From CAZBXE01 sp964496125 (GTDB lineage Bacteria > Chlamydiota > Chlamydiia > Chlamydiales > CAZBXE01): a stretch of DNA of 58,683 nucleotides. The DNA is taken from NCBI GenBank assembly GCA_964496125.1, contig CAZBXE010000012.1:1-58683 (forward strand), read 5' to 3'. The number at the start of each line of letters is the position of its first letter. The stretch's first letter is position 1. Positions 15,870 through 25,038 of this stretch are shown here, piece after piece. The notes below the pieces were generated by a model. The model was not told where the DNA came from, did no database searches, and was given only the letters and a program-made list of their open reading frames with translations. A program made the translations under genes and the position numbers.

Positions 15870-17759
15870 TTATTCAAGTTCTAAAAGCTTAAGAGGTTGA
15901 AAGGGTTTTCCTCCCCCTTCAAATGAGTAGTGAAACCACTCTAAAAAATTCAAACGAAGCCCATGGATCACGCCTGACATGACGGAAAGAGCCATGTTGA
16001 GGCCGTGCGCTAGAAAACTAACGATGAGAGCAAACACAAGGGGCATCTCTGCTGCCATCTCATTGATCGTTGCTGCCATGATCCCTCCTGCAAGACCGAG
16101 TGCGTAAATACGCAAGTAGGAGAGCACATCGGATGCGACCTGGATCAGCGTCAGAGGCTCAAAAATTCCTTTCCAATGATTCTGTAGAACCGACAAGCAA
16201 ACGGCAAGTCCAAGCCCTGCCATCATAAAGATACATCCCTGCTCTGCTGCCCAATGCTTGGAAATGCCTGCCAAGTAGTTCAACATAGACGTTGCATCCA
16301 GGTATGTGGGTACATAGAGATAGGCACCAATCAAAACTAAAAGCCAGCCTGTAAAAGCATAGGTACGAAAGAGGTAACGGGTCATCGACAGCCCGATATG
16401 CACAAGGCCAATCAAGAGGGCAATTTCAAATACGACTTCATCCGTTGTCTTTGCAAGAAGGTCGGGAACAGAAGAGAAAGCCTCATGAACGCTCCCAACC
16501 TCACGAAGAGCAGGAAATTTCTTTGCCCAGTGGATAAAATCATCCCCTTTCTCTGCCAACATGTAGCCCGTTTTCTTCTCAGCAAGCCACTGCACAAGCG
16601 AAAACTTTCGGAAAGGGCTATCGAGAGAAAGCGAAATCCCAAAAAAAGAAGCAGAAAGTACTCCCCAAAGGATGCAGCAGGACGAGAGCCATGTAAACAA
16701 AAGAAGAACCCGCCTTGGTAGCCCTTTTTGAGGATGAACCTTCCACCAGAGAAAGAGGCAAATCGCAAGATAGATAAGACCATAGCCCCCATCGCCAATG
16801 ATCAATGCAAAAAAAAGAGAAAAAGCGCCCAAGACCCAAATGGAGGGGTCTTTATCGCGCGCAGAAGGAGTATCATAAATGCCGACCAAATCCTCCCCCA
16901 TTTTTGCTACCCCTTCATTTTCCAAGTAGGTAGGGATCACATCTTTTTCATCAATAGCAATCTCTTCCCCTACAACAGAAAGAGAGAGGCACGCATCTTT
17001 TACTTGCTGCACATGGCTCGAAGGAACCCATCCTCGGACTGCAAACATCTTCCCTTGGACTTCGCCCAAAGCTTTGTGTTTGGCAACAACGAGATTGTAT
17101 TGGTTTTGGTAAAGAGCAAGAGCGCGATGAAGATAGTCCAGATACTTTGCATACCCTTTCAGCGTGTCTTCCTTTTTTCTCCACTCCTCTTTGAGCGCTG
17201 CTAGCTTTGCCTTCCAAGCTATCATAGGGACATCGACTTTCATCTCAATCATCTTAGGGATCGCTGCAGGCTGATCACGCAAGGCTACAAAGTAGTCTAG
17301 GCCACTGTCGGAATGCACAAAGAAAAAACCCTCTGGCAGATTGGTTTTGTCAAAAATCTTTTTCTTCGCACAAAAAAACTGCCAGGTACGGCCTGACCTC
17401 TCTTCGATGTAGGCAATATCCTCGGGGTTGAATCTGCCAAATGGCTCTACTCTTGCCATTTCGACAGATGCCACTCTCATCTGCTCCTCAATCAATTCAA
17501 GGGACTGTTTTAAGGAAAGGATCTCATCCGCATGAAGCTGCGCGTCTGCAAAATCAGCGCCCTCTTGCTCCATCACAGGCAGCCCGAGAAGTACTTTGAT
17601 TGCCTGCTCAATCGACGAAAGAACAGCAGGCACATCCACAGGCTTCATCTTATCGGGTGCAATGAAATGGACAAGGCCGAGCTGTTGCATCTTCTCAAAA
17701 AGAGGCTCCCTGTCTCTCTCTAACCCAAAGAATAAAAGTTTTACGACATCCTTACGCAT
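15870..17759 (-). CDS. atpI: V-type ATP synthase subunit I (membrane stator, a-type)
   Basis: 629 residues. The N-terminal ~300 form a soluble coiled-coil arm starting MRKDVVKLLFFGLERDREPL. The C-terminal half has about seven membrane helices (IWVLGAFSLFFALIIGDGGY onwards), including the conserved SYLRIYALGLAGG region that holds the ion-channel Arg, and ends in a GLRLNFLEWFHYSFEGGGKP segment typical of the family. It forms the half-channels next to the K ring and ties the stator to subunit E. Starts within the last bases of the D gene (8-base overlap). Confidence 0.93.
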   Translation of the reverse strand: MRKDVVKLLFFGLERDREPLFEKMQQLGLVHFIAPDKMKPVDVPAVLSSIEQAIKVLLGLPVMEQEGADFADAQLHADEILSLKQSLELIEEQMRVASVEMARVEPFGRFNPEDIAYIEERSGRTWQFFCAKKKIFDKTNLPEGFFFVHSDSGLDYFVALRDQPAAIPKMIEMKVDVPMIAWKAKLAALKEEWRKKEDTLKGYAKYLDYLHRALALYQNQYNLVVAKHKALGEVQGKMFAVRGWVPSSHVQQVKDACLSLSVVGEEIAIDEKDVIPTYLENEGVAKMGEDLVGIYDTPSARDKDPSIWVLGAFSLFFALIIGDGGYGLIYLAICLFLWWKVHPQKGLPRRVLLLFTWLSSCCILWGVLSASFFGISLSLDSPFRKFSLVQWLAEKKTGYMLAEKGDDFIHWAKKFPALREVGSVHEAFSSVPDLLAKTTDEVVFEIALLIGLVHIGLSMTRYLFRTYAFTGWLLVLIGAYLYVPTYLDATSMLNYLAGISKHWAAEQGCIFMMAGLGLAVCLSVLQNHWKGIFEPLTLIQVASDVLSYLRIYALGLAGGIMAATINEMAAEMPLVFALIVSFLAHGLNMALSVMSGVIHGLRLNFLEWFHYSFEGGGKPFQPLKLLELE

Positions 17760-18360
17760 TTTTTCTCATCTCAATCTTGGCCTTTGCCACTTTTGCCTGC
17801 GATACAGAGGAAAGCTGCAAATCCCCTAGGAAAACGGCGATCTTTCTCATGTTTTTTTTCGCTCGGGGGATCAAAATTTTCTCAAACAAGTTTACGCGGA
17901 TAGAAACCTCGCGCAGTTCTTTTTCAAGAGCTTGCTTCTTTAAGATAGCAACAGCCACTTTTGCACGCGCCTTTTGCAAAGAGCGCATCAAAGTGATCAT
18001 CTGATCCATCCAAAGCGGTGTATCAAAAAGAGAGTAGATGACCTCTTCAAACTCTATTCCCTCGAAAATCGGCACATCGACGCCTGCTACGTTCTCCATC
18101 CTTTTTCTCACCTGCGTTACCTTGGCCATCTCCTCGAGGTCAATCGGGCTTGGCATCTGCAGGAGGGCCGACTCTCTCACAACCTCAGACTTTTTCTTCT
18201 CGAGAGCGAGATTGAAAGCATGGATTTCTTGTCTTACCTCATTCACTTGCACCTGCAAAAGCGCCTTTTTAAGCTGCAGCGTGGGCAAATAGCGAAGCAA
18301 CTGCGCAAGGTGCATCTGCACATCTCGGAGGCCTGTTTTTGTAAGCTTAAGCTCCACCAT
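17752..18360 (-). CDS. atpD: V-type ATP synthase subunit D (central shaft)
   Basis: 202 residues, the family's normal length. Two long helices at the N- and C-terminal ends (LTKTGLRDVQMHLAQLLRYL; RRVNLFEKILIPRAKKNMRK-like sequence) are the antiparallel coiled coil that rotates inside the A3B3 head. The VNLFEKILIP motif near residue 155 is diagnostic. Overlaps the B gene by 14 bases and the I gene by 8, so it is translated as part of the same operon. Confidence 0.93.
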   Translation of the reverse strand: MVELKLTKTGLRDVQMHLAQLLRYLPTLQLKKALLQVQVNEVRQEIHAFNLALEKKKSEVVRESALLQMPSPIDLEEMAKVTQVRKRMENVAGVDVPIFEGIEFEEVIYSLFDTPLWMDQMITLMRSLQKARAKVAVAILKKQALEKELREVSIRVNLFEKILIPRAKKNMRKIAVFLGDLQLSSVSQAKVAKAKIEMRKNA

Positions 18361-19657
18361 GGCTCTTCCAATATTTTTTTATCAGCGACTCTCTAATCCC
18401 AACTTCACTTGGCAAAAAGCACTCGGCCAATATTTTCCAACCGAGATCAAGCGCCTTTTCAAGCGGCAAGTTGACCTGTAGAGACATCATTTGACTTTCA
18501 AAGAGATGGCTATAGTGAAGAAGCTTCTCATCCCAGTGGGAGAGTTTAAATCCCATTGCCTGCCTCTCTATTGCCTTCTTTGACTCCGCATAGAGACGGA
18601 TCATGGTGTTTGCAAGCTCCCCATGATCTTCACGCGTCACCTTTCCAATGACGTTTTGCTTCAGTCTTGAGAGGGAACCAAAGGGATCAATCCTGCCGCC
18701 ATGGAGATAGAACTGCCCTTCAGTAATGTATCCTGTATTGTCAGGAATGGGGTGTGTAACATCATCGCCTGGCATCGTGGTCACAGTGATGAGTGTAATC
18801 GCACCTGAACCTTCAATCATCACCGCTTTCTCATACCGGCTTGCTAAATCAGAGTAGAGAGAACCGGGGTAGCCTCTATTCGAGGGCACTTGGTCCATGG
18901 TGATGGCAATTTCTTTGATCGCGTCAGCATAGGCTGTCATATCAGTGAGCAGAACAAGGACGTTTTTGTTGTTTACGGCAAATCTTTCCGCACAGGCAAG
19001 GGCCATATCAGGAACAAGAAGACAAAGAGCTGCTGGATCTGTTGCCTTGTGAGCAAAAAACACAGTTTTGCTCATCGTGCCAGACACCTCCGCGTTATCG
19101 ATAAAAGCCTGGTACTCTTTAAAAGTAAGACCCATCCCCCCGATGACCACAATATCCGCATCCGTTTGGTTGGCAATGCGCATGAGCAACTTATTGTAGG
19201 GCTGCCCTGCGATAGAAAAAATCGGAATCTTTTGAGACTTCACAAGGCAGTTAAAGACATCGATCATCGGAATATTTGTGCGTACCATCTCCTTCGGAAC
19301 CACTCTTCGCACAGGGTTAAACGAAGCTGTGCCAATATTGATGTTCTCCCCCAGAACCAAAGGTCCCCCATCAATGGGCTCCCCCGCCCCATTCAAGCAG
19401 CGCCCCAGAAGAGCCTCGCCATAGGTTGCCTGCATTTCTCGCTTCAAAAAGGTGACCTCGTCATGTGTTGACAAGCCTCGCGTATTTTGGAATACCTGAA
19501 GAGTCACCTCGGTGCCTTCAATACGGATAACTGTTGCGAAAACAGAGCGTCCATCCTTGAGGCGGATCTGCGCCAGCTCCCCGAGTGACACCCCTTCCGC
19601 TTCCACGGTGACAAGGTTGCCACGCATCTTCAAGATTCGTTCATAGACTGTTTTCAT
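18347..19657 (-). CDS. atpB: V-type ATP synthase subunit B
   Basis: 436-residue regulatory nucleotide-binding subunit of the catalytic head. As expected for B subunits it lacks a Walker A loop: the equivalent place reads KSQKIPIFSIAGQPYNKLLM. Other family blocks are GRCLNGAGEPIDGGP, RTNIPMIDVFNCLVKSQKIP, PSNRGYPGSLYSDLASRYEK (the arginine-finger region) and HPIPDNTGYITEGQF. AGAGGTGATGG precedes the ATG. Its start lies inside the end of the A gene (17-base overlap) and its end inside the D gene. Confidence 0.95.
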   Translation of the reverse strand: MKTVYERILKMRGNLVTVEAEGVSLGELAQIRLKDGRSVFATVIRIEGTEVTLQVFQNTRGLSTHDEVTFLKREMQATYGEALLGRCLNGAGEPIDGGPLVLGENINIGTASFNPVRRVVPKEMVRTNIPMIDVFNCLVKSQKIPIFSIAGQPYNKLLMRIANQTDADIVVIGGMGLTFKEYQAFIDNAEVSGTMSKTVFFAHKATDPAALCLLVPDMALACAERFAVNNKNVLVLLTDMTAYADAIKEIAITMDQVPSNRGYPGSLYSDLASRYEKAVMIEGSGAITLITVTTMPGDDVTHPIPDNTGYITEGQFYLHGGRIDPFGSLSRLKQNVIGKVTREDHGELANTMIRLYAESKKAIERQAMGFKLSHWDEKLLHYSHLFESQMMSLQVNLPLEKALDLGWKILAECFLPSEVGIRESLIKKYWKSHGGA

Positions 19658-21395
19658 CCATCACCTCTTCGATTTCAGCGTACGCTTTTTTGTAAGCATC
19701 GGAATGATATTCCATAAAATTCATGTTTTTAATGCGGCTTTGTAGTTCTAAGAAATACGTCCTAGCTGCATCGTGGTTTTTGAAGACAAACTGCATATCA
19801 AATAGTCTCCCCATCAGCTTAAAAAGCTCAATCTGCCGTCCGAGAGGACAGTAGCTATCTTGCGTATCGAAGGCGTTTTGCTGCAAATAGACAAAATCAT
19901 AGAGCTCTGCCTTAAGGTAGATCTCCATGTCCTTGAGAAGAGTGCCCTCCTCTCCAACGACTTCCATTCTTTTACCAATCTCACTTCCTTGGTGCAGGAT
20001 ATGGAAAGCCTTTTGCACCATTTCCCCCCAACCCTCTACACGGTGTTCGAGCTCGCAGCTGACATCTTCAATATACTTAGACCAGGAGATCAAAGGATCC
20101 ACAGATGGGTAGCGCCTTGCATCTGATCTTTCGCGAGAAAGACCCAAAAAAGCACCCACAACAGAAAGTGTTGCCTGCGTGACAGGTTCTTCAAAGTTTC
20201 CCCCCGCGGGAGAAACCGCTCCTCCTATCGTCAGTGACCCCTCTTGCTCATTCTTTAGACGGACGACTCCCGACCTTTCGTAAAAGCCTGCAATACGGGA
20301 GGCTAAATAAGCCGGAAAGGCTTCCTCACCCGGAATTTCTTCAAGCCTACCTGACATCTCCCGCAGTGCCTGCGCCCAGCGAGAGGTGGAGTCGGCAAGT
20401 AAGAGAACATCAAGTCCTAGTTGCCTATAATACTCTCCGATAGTCACTCCCATATAAATCGATGATTCACGTGCTGCTACCGGCATGGAAGAGGTATTGC
20501 AAATGATCACTGTTCTGTTCATGAGCGATTCAGAGGTGTGGGGATCGATGAGGTGAGGAAACTCGCGCAGAATCTCAACGACCTCCCCCGCCCTCTCACC
20601 GCAAGCGCACATGATCACAATATCAACGTCTGAGAACTTTGACAGATGATGCTGCATCACCGTTTTTCCTGCGCCAAATGGCCCTGGGGTACAGAAAGTG
20701 CCCCCCTTCATGATGGGAAACTGTGTATCTAGGATGCGCAGCCCCGTACTCATCATCTCATGTGTCTTCACCTTCTCTCCGTAGAGAAGACCATTTTTTA
20801 CAGGCCATCTTTGAATCATGGTAAACTCTACATCGCCGGCACGTGCAATGACAGTATCCACAGTATAGGCTCCAGGTTCGATCACCCAAGTGAGTTTGTA
20901 CGACTCATAAAGGTTAAAGGGAACCATGATGGGGTGCAGAAACCGTTTTTCCATCGTCATTCCCAGCATATCACCCCTTGAAACAGCCTGGCCTGGCTTC
21001 ACGCGCGGCTCAAAGTCCCATTTCCTCCTACGATCGAGGGGGGGAAGATACACTCCCCGTGGCAAAAAGTAGCCAGAAGCAAGAGCCACTTCTTCCAACG
21101 GATTTTGCAAGCCATCAAAGATCGAAGAAAGAAGACCAGGACCAAGCTCTGCCTCAAGTAAGTCATCAAGAAACTCGACTTTTGTGCCATACTTAATGCC
21201 GCGCGTGTCTTCAAACACCTGCACTTTGGCACAGTCACCGAAAATCTCGATCACTTCCCCCTTGAGTTTACACATGCCGATATCAACAAGGGCAACAGCT
21301 CCTTGCCGAATCTGCCCCTCAAACTGTACATGCACAAGGTTGCCAAATGCATTGACCACAACCCCTAAGCACTTCTTTTCTACATGTGTCTTCAT
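19641..21395 (-). CDS. atpA: V-type ATP synthase subunit A (catalytic)
   Basis: 584-residue catalytic subunit. Walker A is GPFGAGKTVMQ (~residues 235-245). The A-specific bulge region after the first barrel, VMICACGERAGEVVEIL, and LLLADSTSRWAQALREMSGR are also present. It hydrolyses or makes ATP while driving the D/K rotor. AAGGAAG precedes the ATG. It overlaps DUF2764 (4 bases) and B (17 bases). The sequence is typical of chlamydial and spirochaetal V-ATPases. Confidence 0.96.
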   Translation of the reverse strand: MKTHVEKKCLGVVVNAFGNLVHVQFEGQIRQGAVALVDIGMCKLKGEVIEIFGDCAKVQVFEDTRGIKYGTKVEFLDDLLEAELGPGLLSSIFDGLQNPLEEVALASGYFLPRGVYLPPLDRRRKWDFEPRVKPGQAVSRGDMLGMTMEKRFLHPIMVPFNLYESYKLTWVIEPGAYTVDTVIARAGDVEFTMIQRWPVKNGLLYGEKVKTHEMMSTGLRILDTQFPIMKGGTFCTPGPFGAGKTVMQHHLSKFSDVDIVIMCACGERAGEVVEILREFPHLIDPHTSESLMNRTVIICNTSSMPVAARESSIYMGVTIGEYYRQLGLDVLLLADSTSRWAQALREMSGRLEEIPGEEAFPAYLASRIAGFYERSGVVRLKNEQEGSLTIGGAVSPAGGNFEEPVTQATLSVVGAFLGLSRERSDARRYPSVDPLISWSKYIEDVSCELEHRVEGWGEMVQKAFHILHQGSEIGKRMEVVGEEGTLLKDMEIYLKAELYDFVYLQQNAFDTQDSYCPLGRQIELFKLMGRLFDMQFVFKNHDAARTYFLELQSRIKNMNFMEYHSDAYKKAYAEIEEVMDENSL

Positions 21396-22171
21396 AATGC
21401 TTCCTTCATCATACGATCTACAATCTCATTTCCTCTTTCACTCTCAAGCAAAAGCCCCGTTTCCACACACTCAAGCTGAATGAAATAGGCAAGAATCTTA
21501 TCGAGGGAAAAAAGATCCACACCCACCTTGTCCTCCACCCAATCAAAACGGATTTTCAAGATGGACTCTTGCAATTTTAAGGGAGATGTATTCTCCTCGT
21601 CAAAAAGAGATCTAAGCCCTTGGTATTCTGCTGGAGGCTCGAAAAAAGGAGCGTCTTTTTGAGCAACAATTTGCCGCACAAGCTCATCATCTGTATCTTC
21701 ATACTGCAGCTCTTTGACTAAATCTCGCTGCAACTTCTTTGCACGAAACCCAAGGCACACAAGGCAAAGATCCCGCTCAAAAGAAAGATAGCTTTGCAAA
21801 AACCCCTTAGCCTGCGCAATTTCCTCTCTGTAGTAGGAGACAAGCAGTTCCGAAAAATGGGCAAGGCGTGCTGCCGTGGTTTCATACTTTTCGGTAAACG
21901 TAAAGACATACTCTGGAAAGAGAGAACGCGTTGCAAGCCCCTCTACCATCCAATATTCATCAAGGTTTCCGCGCACATCAAGCGCCCCCCCTCGCCAGTA
22001 ATTTCTCAAATTTAAGATGTCTGTGTAAAGGCGGATCACTTCGATTTGTTTGTAATCAGACTCCTGCAGATTCTGCTCAAGCAAACTCACAAGCTCGGTA
22101 AAACCAAGCCCTGGGATCGAGCCCATCTTAAGGGGAGGAAGTAGTGCCGAGAGAAAGTAGTATTCTTTCAT
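21392..22171 (-). CDS. DUF2764 family protein of the V-ATPase operon (possible C/AC39-type subunit)
   Basis: 259 residues. It starts MKEYYFLSALLPPLKMGSIP and is mostly helical. The equivalent gene always sits between atpE and atpA in Chlamydia (CT309-like position). Motifs include IEVIRLYTDILNLRNYWRGG and FSELLVSYYREEIAQAKGF. The cluster has no recognisable gene for subunit C (d), which links shaft to ring, and this helical protein of similar size is the best candidate; that is inference. It overlaps both neighbours by 4 bases (ATGA type), as expected for a complex subunit made in fixed ratio. Confidence 0.8.
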   Translation of the reverse strand: MKEYYFLSALLPPLKMGSIPGLGFTELVSLLEQNLQESDYKQIEVIRLYTDILNLRNYWRGGALDVRGNLDEYWMVEGLATRSLFPEYVFTFTEKYETTAARLAHFSELLVSYYREEIAQAKGFLQSYLSFERDLCLVCLGFRAKKLQRDLVKELQYEDTDDELVRQIVAQKDAPFFEPPAEYQGLRSLFDEENTSPLKLQESILKIRFDWVEDKVGVDLFSLDKILAYFIQLECVETGLLLESERGNEIVDRMMKEAL

Positions 22172-22794
22172 AAGCCGAACATCTTCTTAAGAAATTCACC
22201 TCTAGCATAGGTCACCAAAAGCTCTTTCAAGGCAACATCGGTGATATCAAATGAGATCCGCTTATCATGCAATTTTAGACGGACGCCCTCCTGAAAATCC
22301 CCAATCTGGACACCTTTTTCCCGCAGCTTCTCTAAGAAACGGGTATGGAGGTAATCGCATACCTCTTTTGCCGAAACCGTTTTCCCCACTACAGCTGAAA
22401 AATCTGCACTGAGCCCCTCTTTTTCAACGGCGGAAATGAGGGCCTCTAAGAGCTTGCCCGCAAAATTTGTAGCTCTCATTTCCGTTTGAAGGGTAGCTAG
22501 AAGCTCTTCATCAAAAACTGTACATTCAATGAGGTGACGCAGCTTTGAAACCGATTCTTTTGCCGCTTGCTCAAGACCTGAGGTAAATGCATTCTTTTTG
22601 ATTTCGAGGTCTTCATGCGCTTTCGTTAAGATCCGCTTGGCTTCATGCCGAGCTTCGTCAATCAATCGTTCCGCTTCTCTTTCTGCCTCCGTGATCAGGC
22701 GCGCCGCCTCTTTCTCGGCAGGTTCTAACGTCTCTTTTCTCAGTTCGTTGCATATTTTTTGGATTCTTTCATCCCCTGCATCCAACGCTTTCAT
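22168..22794 (-). CDS. atpE: V-type ATP synthase subunit E (peripheral stalk)
   Basis: 208 residues from the ATG at 22794, preferred over an in-frame ATG at 22863. It has GGAGG at good spacing, and the protein then begins KALDAGDERIQKICNELRKE, which aligns with the usual start of chlamydial AtpE. The N-terminal ~100 residues are a charged coiled coil (EKEAARLITEAEREAERLID), and the rest forms the globular domain that binds the head. It is first in the operon E-DUF2764-A-B-D-I-K-fumC. The promoter should lie in 22795-22930, which it shares with the divergent gene at 22935. Confidence 0.9.
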   Translation of the reverse strand: MKALDAGDERIQKICNELRKETLEPAEKEAARLITEAEREAERLIDEARHEAKRILTKAHEDLEIKKNAFTSGLEQAAKESVSKLRHLIECTVFDEELLATLQTEMRATNFAGKLLEALISAVEKEGLSADFSAVVGKTVSAKEVCDYLHTRFLEKLREKGVQIGDFQEGVRLKLHDKRISFDITDVALKELLVTYARGEFLKKMFGL

Positions 22795-22934
22795 ACTTTT
22801 GCCCTCCGAGTCTGCAAAAAAATCTCTCGCGTAAAGTTTACTCCGATCAAATGCAAAATTCAAGCATTTCCTACTTTACACCTTCTCAAAAAATCGCTAG
22901 AGTATACACAAGTGAATAGAAACGAGGTCGCATC

Positions 22935-23693
22935 ATGAAAAAAACCTTTCTTACACTCCTACTTCTCGCCTTGTGCAGCTGCGTAGTAGCAGAGCAATCA
23001 CAAGAAGGCGGCATCCCTGGCACTGTAAGCTTTGACCCCCCGACAGGCTGGCGCCTCGCAGACAGCACTAAACTCCCAGGCAGCGTAAAAATCATGGTCA
23101 TTGGAAAAGGCAAAACTGAATTCCCCCCTTCGATGAACCTCGGCATTGATAGGCACGAAGGAACATTAAAAACGTATCTTGCCAAAATTAAGGAAATCAA
23201 CACCTCTCAAGGCATTGAATGGAAAGACCTGGGAACCATCCAAACCGAAGCAGGAACTGCAAGTCTTTCCCAAATCGACACAACAACTGAGTGGGGTGAT
23301 GTAAGACTTATGCACACCATCTTACTTGCAGACGGACAAGCCTACATTTTGACCGCCTCGGCTCTGAAAGAAGAGTTTCCGCTTTTCTATAAAGATTTTT
23401 TTGCAGCCATGCGCTCTTTAAAACTCAATAGAGGGTATCTTGAGATGGTGAAGGTGCCAGCTAAGCAAGCAGAACTACAAAAAGCGATCCAAAAAGTGAA
23501 ACTCGATTGGCAAGAGCTTGCTGCAAAAAACAAATTGAACGGAGCGCAACTCTTTGAGGACCAAGAAGTTCAAAAAAAGATCTGGGCTCCCTTTAGGGAC
23601 ACTTTAAAAAATGACTTTGCTGAGATGGGGCCAGGTTGGAGAGAGTTTGTAGAGAATAAAATTAAAGATGAAATCCTAGTCAGCGGCTCATGA
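22935..23693 (+). CDS. Predicted lipoprotein with a PsbP/DcrB-like domain
   Basis: 252 residues. Signal KKTFLTLLLLALCSC with a lipobox-like LCSC. After it comes VSFDPPTGWRLADSTKLPGS, the opening seen in PsbP/DcrB-type (DUF1795-like) domains. The pattern continues with SLSQIDTTTEWGDVRLMHTI, then GQAYILTASALKEEF and FYKDFFAAMRSLKL, again typical of that fold. The C-terminal ~80 residues are helical and charged. GAGGTCGC lies upstream of the ATG. It is divergent from atpE. In Chlamydia a hypothetical gene also sits beside atpE, but I cannot say it is the same. Role unknown. Confidence 0.6.
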   Translation: MKKTFLTLLLLALCSCVVAEQSQEGGIPGTVSFDPPTGWRLADSTKLPGSVKIMVIGKGKTEFPPSMNLGIDRHEGTLKTYLAKIKEINTSQGIEWKDLGTIQTEAGTASLSQIDTTTEWGDVRLMHTILLADGQAYILTASALKEEFPLFYKDFFAAMRSLKLNRGYLEMVKVPAKQAELQKAIQKVKLDWQELAAKNKLNGAQLFEDQEVQKKIWAPFRDTLKNDFAEMGPGWREFVENKIKDEILVSGS

Positions 23694-23813
23694 AGCTACA
23701 GAACATGTTTTCAAAACTTGACTTTCGGAACACGTTCGCTACAAAGGCTACGATTGCATGAAAATGACGGATCTGCGATACGAAGGAAAAACAATACTGC
23801 AAGGAGAAGTTTC

Positions 23814-24032
23814 ATGAAAGCTATAAAGAAATTGATAGCAACCATCCTTTTAGCTAGCCTAGCAGCGGGAGGAACAGGAACCCTTCAGGCCGAAGAAGAA
23901 TGCTATAGCTGCGGAGATTGCTACCAAGAGTGCTGCACAGCTCCTTCTTTTGCACCCGCAGTCGCCCTTACGACTGTTGCCTTTGTTGCCATCGTTGCTG
24001 TAGCTGTCCAGAATAGCAACAACTTCCACTGA
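23814..24032 (+). CDS. Small secreted cysteine-rich protein, 72 residues
   Basis: Start at 23814, where AAGGAGAAG sits at good distance from the ATG. Signal peptide KAIKKLIATILLASLAAGGT followed by a cluster of five Cys (ECYSCGDCYQECC) and a hydrophobic C-terminal helix (ALTTVAFVAIVAVAV). The Cys cluster could bind metal or form disulfides. The tail could insert in a membrane. I recognise no family. Confidence 0.6.
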   Translation: MKAIKKLIATILLASLAAGGTGTLQAEEECYSCGDCYQECCTAPSFAPAVALTTVAFVAIVAVAVQNSNNFH

Positions 24033-24066
24033 GATTGTGTGCAGTGGATGAGAGGCATAGTAGGAA

Positions 24067-24582
24067 ATGCAACAAAACACTGCAGGTAGAATTTTTCCAA
24101 TTTTTTTAAGAAGTGGATTTGGTGTTGTTCTGGTTTTGTGCCTGACTTCGTGCACTGCGTTTAATCTTCTGTTCCCCTCTCCCAAATGCCATCAGTGGTG
24201 TTTTCAAACCCTTGATGCTCTATGCCCTGAATACGCCTATACACGGCTTTTCCTTCCCCCCAAATCCAATGGAAAGGGACTAGAAATGGAAATCATCCAA
24301 ACAAGGGAGGGGCTATGGTTTTTTGCAAACCTACTTTACTGCCCTATCAGTGACAACTGCGAGGACCCTGGGACGGCTGTAGTGAACATCTGTTTTTGCC
24401 AGGGGCAAGAAAGAGTTCGAGTTTTCAGACTTCGTGATGGCTATAAACTGCTCTTTCCAGCAGATATAGCAGAGCGCATGATCAATGAGCTGCTTGCGGG
24501 GACCCCTCTTAAAATCTCAGTTGGGATCCATACAGCAGAAATCACTCCCGCAAATTTTGCCTACAGCTACCAAACCTTCTGA
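24067..24582 (+). CDS. Hypothetical lipoprotein, 171 residues
   Basis: Lipobox LTSC within a signal starting near residue 12 (FLRSGFGVVLVLCLTSC). The mature domain contains six or more Cys (KCHQWCFQ, ALCPEY, LYCPISDNCED, NICFCQGQ) and ends in a beta-like ISVGIHTAEITPANFAYSY. The start is uncertain, as no clear ribosome binding site is seen. It follows the 72-residue Cys-rich gene on the same strand by 34 bases. Function unknown. Confidence 0.6.
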   Translation: MQQNTAGRIFPIFLRSGFGVVLVLCLTSCTAFNLLFPSPKCHQWCFQTLDALCPEYAYTRLFLPPKSNGKGLEMEIIQTREGLWFFANLLYCPISDNCEDPGTAVVNICFCQGQERVRVFRLRDGYKLLFPADIAERMINELLAGTPLKISVGIHTAEITPANFAYSYQTF

Positions 24583-24653
24583 TAAGTTTTTTTCGACACC
24601 TTCAACCTCAACGCATTACAAAAAAATTCTTTGAAAAAGTTTCTATATTTCAT

Positions 24654-24666
24654 TGGGTGGTATAAT
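24654..24666 (+). promoter_or_regulatory. Extended -10 promoter element TGGGTGGTATAAT
   Basis: TG-G-TATAAT is a strong extended -10, 27 bases before the ATG at 24694. The whole 13-mer recurs exactly upstream of two other genes (45458-45470 and 51698-51710, minus strand). No good -35 is seen at 17 bases; TTGAAA lies 24 bases upstream. Confidence 0.65.
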
Positions 24667-24693
24667 GGAAACTGGTTAAACAGGAGGCTTTCT

Positions 24694-25026
24694 ATGAAAA
24701 GACTTTCAAGAATTTGCATGGGGCTTGTAGCTACGCTCCCCCTTCTTTTTATGAGTACAACTCTCCTAGCACATGGAGGGGGAGGGAGCCACAAGAGCGG
24801 CGGCCATCATAAAGAAAACCATGCCCACAAAGGGGAAGGACACCATGGCGCAGGATATCGTCACGGAGAGGGAAATCGCCATGGCGGAGTTGGAGCGTGG
24901 GGGGGGGCTGGAGCGGCTGGAGCGGCTGGAGCAGCTGGTCTCATCGAAGAAAATCAAGCTCCTGTCATCATCGAGCCAGACGATACAGATAGCTCCTCTA
25001 ATAGTGATTCAGAAAGTGGACAATAG
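24694..25026 (+). CDS. Secreted His/Gly-rich protein (copy 1)
   Basis: 110 residues from the ATG at 24694, which has AGGAGG upstream and a clear signal peptide (LSRICMGLVATLPLLFMSTT, cut near LLAHG). The mature part is HGGGGSHKSGGHHKENHAHK followed by further His/Gly and an Ala/Gly stretch. It ends with an acidic tail, NQAPVIIEPDDTDSSSNSDS. That tail resembles the end of the next protein (ANPVILNPNQTDSTT), so the two are paralogues. His runs suggest Zn, Ni or Cu binding outside the inner membrane; this is inference. Preceded by the shared TGGGTGGTATAAT promoter motif. Confidence 0.7.
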   Translation: MKRLSRICMGLVATLPLLFMSTTLLAHGGGGSHKSGGHHKENHAHKGEGHHGAGYRHGEGNRHGGVGAWGGAGAAGAAGAAGLIEENQAPVIIEPDDTDSSSNSDSESGQ

Positions 25027-25038
25027 GAGGTCATCATT

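Noticed and set aside
15482..15877. 131-codon frame overlapping atpK
   Set aside because: The atpK frame has the full ring-protein motifs; the alternative is its shadow.
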